The position numbers were made by a program, and so were the translations under genes. Below the pieces are notes generated by a model, which saw only the letters and a program-made list of their open reading frames with translations, was not told where the DNA came from and did not search any database. Shown here piece by piece: positions 5,904 to 8,139 of a stretch of 8,139 nucleotides of DNA. The DNA lies in assembly GCA_947057405.1 (NCBI GenBank), contig CAMSEJ010000103.1, positions 1 to 8,139 of the forward strand. The letters run 5' to 3'. Every line of letters begins with the position of its first letter. The first letter of the stretch is position 1. Origin of the DNA: an uncultured Roseburia sp. (GTDB lineage: Bacteria; Bacillota; Clostridia; Lachnospirales; Lachnospiraceae).

Positions 5904-6923
5904 TTATTGCCCATACCCAATCCCTGCTCCTCCATACAAATCATTGCGGATATAATCGCCAATTCCGCCGTACAGGCTGTTATCCAGCGGATTTGCTTCC
6001 CCGGCGCCCGCCGTCCGGCCCGGCAGCAGCAGACGGTTCATATGCGCCATGGTATCGTCGCCCTCCTTGCCCAGATAGGAAAGAAATTCTTCGGTCCGAA
6101 ACCGGTTTACAGTACCTTCCTTTCCCAGGCAGTAAAAGCATTCAAACAGGGGCATCATCTCCGCAAACCCCAGAAAAACCGTACCGAAATCCACCAGAAC
6201 CACCTCGTACCCGCTGCGCCCTTTCAGCGCCGCCAGCAGCTTTTCATACAGCGGCTTGGAAATCTCCGCCAGATGCTCCGGATTGACCGCGGGCGGAATA
6301 TAGTCAAAATTCCGGTAACTCTGCCGCACGCGGTGCAGCCCTGCCGCAAAATCGTGCCCGCTCTGCATCATACCGTAAACCAGATCTCCGATATCCTCAT
6401 CCGTCTCCGATTTTGTGAGCCCGTAAAATCCGCTGTGATCCATCAAATTCACATACAGCACCTTTTGCGTTTCGCCCAAAATCTGCGCCATCGTCATACT
6501 GAACAGCATCTGGTCCTCATGGTGCACCGGAGAATAAACCCCTACCATTCTGGCCGACTCCTGCGGGAAATACCGCAGCTCCTCTTCCTCCTCCTGCCAG
6601 AGCATTGCCGAAATCTGACAGAACAGCTTCTCCGCCGACTGATACTTTCGGACATAAAAGCACCCGTCCTGCGGCGCTTTTTCGACGCCTTCGCAAAACA
6701 GCACCCGTTTCGCAGGTCCCACGAAATCCTTTACGGCATCCCAGAACCCGGTCGTCATAACAACCGCGTCAAACCCTTCCCGTTCCCGGCTCTCTAAAAA
6801 GCATTCCGTACAGGTATAGGTCCGAATCAGAAAAAATTTCTCCTTTTTCCGGATCAAATACCCCTTTAACTGCTCCAAATACGCTTCTTCCTCGTCTAAA
6901 AATGCAATTTTTAACTGTACCAA
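5904..6923 (-). CDS. tadZ: TadZ/CpaE-like localisation protein with degenerate P-loop
   Basis: A 339-residue protein of the CpaE/TadZ group, ParA/MinD-related proteins that position the Tad machine, often at a pole. The first 110 residues look like the receiver-like domain of this group (LKIAFLDEEEAYLEQL..., a FDAVV segment, a CFYVRKYQSAEKL segment). The ATPase-like domain starts at about 126 (MVGVYSPVHHEDQ). Here the Gly/Lys/Thr residues of a Walker A loop are replaced by His, Glu, Asp and Gln, so normal nucleotide binding is doubtful. VLYVNLMDHSGF (155-166) and VVLVDFG (241-247) keep the strand positions of the later motifs. The tail is rich in Gly and Tyr. The start is TTG at 6923, supported by GGAGGG five bases upstream. 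It lies 27 bases after the prepilin peptidase gene. An atypical-ATPase TadZ is known from Eubacterium rectale. Confidence 0.85.
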   Translation of the reverse strand: MVQLKIAFLDEEEAYLEQLKGYLIRKKEKFFLIRTYTCTECFLESREREGFDAVVMTTGFWDAVKDFVGPAKRVLFCEGVEKAPQDGCFYVRKYQSAEKLFCQISAMLWQEEEEELRYFPQESARMVGVYSPVHHEDQMLFSMTMAQILGETQKVLYVNLMDHSGFYGLTKSETDEDIGDLVYGMMQSGHDFAAGLHRVRQSYRNFDYIPPAVNPEHLAEISKPLYEKLLAALKGRSGYEVVLVDFGTVFLGFAEMMPLFECFYCLGKEGTVNRFRTEEFLSYLGKEGDDTMAHMNRLLLPGRTAGAGEANPLDNSLYGGIGDYIRNDLYGGAGIGYGQ

Positions 6924-6950
6924 TTTCTCCCTCCGTCTCTTTTTGGACGG

Positions 6951-7484
6951 CTACCACACAATCGGGAACGAAAGCGCGGCATAAGCGCCGAACAGAACAA
7001 ACACGGCAAATGCAAAACGCTGCTGCCCGGGCTTCTGTTCTTTTCGGTAAGGGGTGATCTTTCCGGTACGGACAATACCTGCCAGATACCGTACTCCCTT
7101 TTGAAGCCTTTGCCGCCTGTCCCGGTCAAATGCCAGAAGCAACGCCGCCGCAAGACCTGCTGCCAGAAACGTATACACCATGCATCCGCACAGCTCCCCG
7201 ATTGTAAGTATTCCGCCTGTCATGGAAAATAATTTGATATCGCCTGCCCCAAGGGCACGCATCTGAAATAAAAGATAAAACAGAACTACGGGAACGGATA
7301 TGTTCCCAAGAAAATAATAAATGCCGTAGACTCCGTGCTCCGTTACCTGAAACACCAGCCCGGTAACCAGGCCTGAGGCAATCAGCCGGTTCGCCACTCT
7401 TCCGGCCAAAACATCCTGCATCGCTGCCGTAACCAAAAAGCAGAACAGCAGGGTAACTTTTATACTTCCAATCCACCACCTCAT
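6951..7484 (-). CDS. tadV: Prepilin peptidase, A24 family (TadV/CpaA type)
   Basis: Integral-membrane aspartyl protease that cleaves the leader from Flp and TadE-type prepilins at the cytoplasmic face. The 177-residue protein has the two catalytic Asp: D24 in AAMQDVLAGRVANRLI at the end of the first membrane segment, and D82 in GAGDIKLFSM, the family's GxGD motif. Several further hydrophobic segments follow (about 36-48, 55-74, 92-118, 156-176) with a basic loop at 121-153. It lacks the N-terminal methyltransferase domain of PilD, as expected for the TadV/CpaA subgroup. It is the first gene after the promoter at 7505-7533. The ATG at 7484 has only a weak A-rich upstream sequence, because the clear AGGAGG at 7511-7516 lies inside the promoter spacer and would not be transcribed. 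Confidence 0.92.
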   Translation of the reverse strand: MRWWIGSIKVTLLFCFLVTAAMQDVLAGRVANRLIASGLVTGLVFQVTEHGVYGIYYFLGNISVPVVLFYLLFQMRALGAGDIKLFSMTGGILTIGELCGCMVYTFLAAGLAAALLLAFDRDRRQRLQKGVRYLAGIVRTGKITPYRKEQKPGQQRFAFAVFVLFGAYAALSFPIVW

Positions 7485-7504
7485 TCTTTATTTTATAGAT
7501 TGGA

Positions 7505-7533
7505 ATTATACCTCCTGCTGTCGAATTTGTCCA
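7505..7533 (-). promoter_or_regulatory. Sigma-A-type promoter of the tad operon
   Basis: On the minus strand, a -35 element TGGACA (7528-7533, 5 of 6 to consensus), a 17-base spacer and a perfect -10 TATAAT (7505-7510). Transcription would start near 7497-7499, leaving a leader of only about 14 bases before the ATG of the prepilin peptidase gene at 7484. The promoter lies in the 85-base gap between the bofA-like gene and the pilus operon, the only sizeable gap on this strand. No hairpin with a T-run is visible after bofA, so read-through from bofA is also possible. Confidence 0.75.
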
Positions 7534-7569
7534 TAGTTTTTTGAATATTTTTCTGATTTTGTGCATTTT

Positions 7570-7842
7570 TCACAACATATTATAAAACATAATCCCGTAA
7601 AGCAGCGCAACTCCGCCAGTGCCAAGGCTCCCAACCGTCAAAATGCTGATTGGGTTTAACCCCACCGCCCCGGGTATCCTGGCGCCTGCAAGCAGCATAT
7701 TAAAAAAACAAATTGCCATAACGCCCAAAACCGTGCGTACCATAAAATTTAAGACAATTTCGGCCTTCCGGCGTAAAAATCCGATTGCCAGTACAATTAC
7801 GCAGATTCCTGCCATTGCGAGCATACTCATTTTCATATCCAT
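7570..7842 (-). CDS. bofA: BofA-family pro-sigma-K processing inhibitor-like protein
   Basis: A 90-residue, two- to three-helix membrane protein. The C-terminal half, with GLNPISILTVGSLGTGGVAL followed by LYGI, is the conserved part of the BofA family; its length matches Bacillus subtilis BofA (87 residues). In Bacillus, BofA holds the intramembrane metalloprotease SpoIVFB inactive until sigma-K is needed. Whether it does this here is inference. The start at ATG 7842 is chosen because AGGAGG (7851-7856) lies eight bases upstream; a GTG at 7851 in frame would overlap that site. It is followed, 85 bases later, by the pilus operon with its own promoter. The pairing with a pilus locus may be chance. 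No clear promoter was found upstream. Confidence 0.85.
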   Translation of the reverse strand: MDMKMSMLAMAGICVIVLAIGFLRRKAEIVLNFMVRTVLGVMAICFFNMLLAGARIPGAVGLNPISILTVGSLGTGGVALLYGIMFYNML

Positions 7843-7898
7843 ATACAGCACCTCCTGTGTTACACCATATACTTTTTTTTGAGAAATATAACCTCAAT

Positions 7899-7929
7899 TT
7901 GAATATTCTGCATTTTAACTGACTATAAT
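7899..7929 (+). promoter_or_regulatory. Possible promoter for the plus-strand edge gene
   Basis: A perfect -10 TATAAT (7924-7929) on the plus strand is preceded by TTGAAT (7899-7904), 4 of 6 to a -35 box, but with a long 19-base spacer. If real, the transcript would start near 7936 and carry a leader of about 98 bases before the ATG at 8034. AT-rich DNA often produces such matches by chance. Confidence 0.35.
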
Positions 7930-7935
7930 TTATGG

Positions 7936-8006
7936 AAAGAGGGTGGTTGTCTCCACTCACACGCGTGCCCGGACCGCCCGGGCGCGGACGCATCCCGGAT
8001 TCGGGA
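7936..8006 (+). other. GC-rich structured leader with three stem-loops
   Basis: Three potential stem-loops follow one another before the plus-strand gene: GAG..TGG with CCACTC (about 7939-7957, with a two-base bulge), a 9-bp stem CGTGCCCGG / CCGGGCGCG around a 5-base loop (7964-7986, one G-U pair), and TCCCG / CGGGA around a 4-base loop (7993-8006). No T-run follows, so none is a good intrinsic terminator. I do not recognise a known riboswitch class. Confidence 0.4.
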
Positions 8007-8033
8007 AAAAGAGAACGCAGGGGGTATGGTAAA

Positions 8034-8104
8034 ATGGATCGCATTCTTGGAAACAGCATCTTTTGTGACAAGCGCTACGCTGTGCTGCTGGAGGATTTGG
8101 AACG
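8034..8104 (+). CDS. Unidentified gene, N-terminal 23 codons only
   Basis: The fragment starts at ATG 8034 (MDRILGNSIFCDKRYAVLLE...) with AGGGGG nine bases upstream, and runs into the adapter at 8105. The peptide is charged and soluble-looking, with no signal or membrane segment. Its feel is similar to the N-terminus of some clostridial HD-domain phosphohydrolases, but 23 residues cannot decide this. The reading frame appears to continue to 8126 only because of adapter-derived codons (DRKSVV), which are not biological. An overlapping frame from ATG 8026 is possible but has its binding site too close. Confidence 0.5.
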
Positions 8105-8139
8105 AGATCGGAAGAGCGTCGTGTAGGGAAAGAGTGTGG
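8105..8139 (+). other. Illumina P5-side sequencing adapter (not genomic)
   Basis: Bases 8105-8137 (AGATCGGAAGAGCGTCGTGT and onward) match the reverse complement of the Illumina universal/P5 read-1 adapter. The last two bases (GG) would be the start of an i5 index. Together with the P7-side adapter at the other end, the contig has the polarity of a sequenced library molecule. Genomic sequence ends at about 8104. Confidence 0.98.

Larger units (their letters stand above)
7843..8033. other. Divergent intergenic region
   Basis: This 191-base gap separates the minus-strand bofA-like gene from a plus-strand gene start. Its left part (7858-7930) is AT-rich and should hold the promoters for both directions; its right part (about 7936-8010) is markedly GC-rich and full of short self-complementary segments. 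I see no tRNA, no CRISPR repeat and no insertion-sequence ends in it. Confidence 0.7.

Noticed and set aside
5661..6797. 378-codon open frame on the plus strand opposite tadZ/tadA
   Set aside because: It lies antisense to two well-recognised genes, spans their junction, and its peptide has no recognisable domain. Long antisense frames are common in GC-rich coding DNA. The same applies to plus-strand frames at 235-921, 2025-2615, 3629-4102 and 4731-5342.
7511..7516. AGGAGG as ribosome binding site of tadV
   Set aside because: It is 26 bases from the ATG and sits between the -35 and -10 elements, so it should not be in the main transcript.
7126..7566. 146-codon minus-strand frame starting upstream of tadV
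   Set aside because: It overlaps tadV in another frame, covers the promoter, and yields an Arg/Gly/Ser-rich peptide without family features.
7861..7900. Sporulation (sigma-E-like) promoter before bofA
   Set aside because: An ATA and a TATATGGT at roughly suitable spacing were seen on the minus strand, but only about half of the -10 consensus matches, in very AT-rich DNA.

Overview
This window is a stretch of a Gram-positive, Clostridia-type chromosome, probably Lachnospiraceae. It carries most of a Tad/Flp (tight adherence) type IVb pilus locus. The taxonomic guess rests on four points: there is no secretin and no outer-membrane lipoprotein gene; a BofA-family sporulation gene lies next to the locus; the assembly ATPase, TadZ-like protein and very short Flp1-type pilin look like clostridial versions; and a DUF5702-like protein is present. 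The DNA is moderately GC-rich, and no species can be named.

Layout. The pilus genes all lie on the minus strand, so the operon reads from high to low coordinates. A good sigma-A-type promoter (7505-7533) stands before the prepilin peptidase (6951-7484). Next come the TadZ/CpaE-like protein (5904-6923), the TadA/CpaF ATPase (4685-5890), TadB (3990-4760), an enlarged TadC (2695-3987), a 56-residue Flp pilin too short for simple ORF lists (2500-2670), a DUF5702-like membrane-anchored protein (1005-2495), a TadE-like pseudopilin with two Cys/His modules at its C-terminus (136-963), and the first 28 codons of what looks like a second prepilin peptidase (47-132). Genes overlap or are separated by a few bases, so they are probably co-transcribed. 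Upstream of the operon promoter, on the same strand, is a bofA-like gene (7570-7842). The divergent intergenic region (7843-8033) has a possible plus-strand promoter and a GC-rich structured leader, then the first 23 codons of an unidentified plus-strand gene (8034-8104).

How the genes fit together. The peptidase trims the Flp pilin and TadE-type pseudopilins. TadA powers assembly through the inner-membrane platform TadB/TadC, and TadZ probably positions the machine. The Flp subunit builds the fibre. The DUF5702-like and TadE-like proteins are candidate minor or surface components. No secretin is needed in a single-membrane cell.

The contig ends are not natural. Bases 1-46 are an Illumina P7-side adapter including what looks like an 8-base index, and bases 8105-8139 are the P5-side adapter. 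Both edge genes are therefore cut artificially.

The most interesting biology is a 27-bp imperfect inverted repeat (881-907 / 961-987) that would bury the ribosome binding site and start codon of the TadE-like gene, the tandem Ada-like Cys/His modules on that same pseudopilin, a roughly 200-residue extracytoplasmic insertion in TadC, and the presence of two prepilin peptidases. The locus type itself is known; these variations are what may be new.
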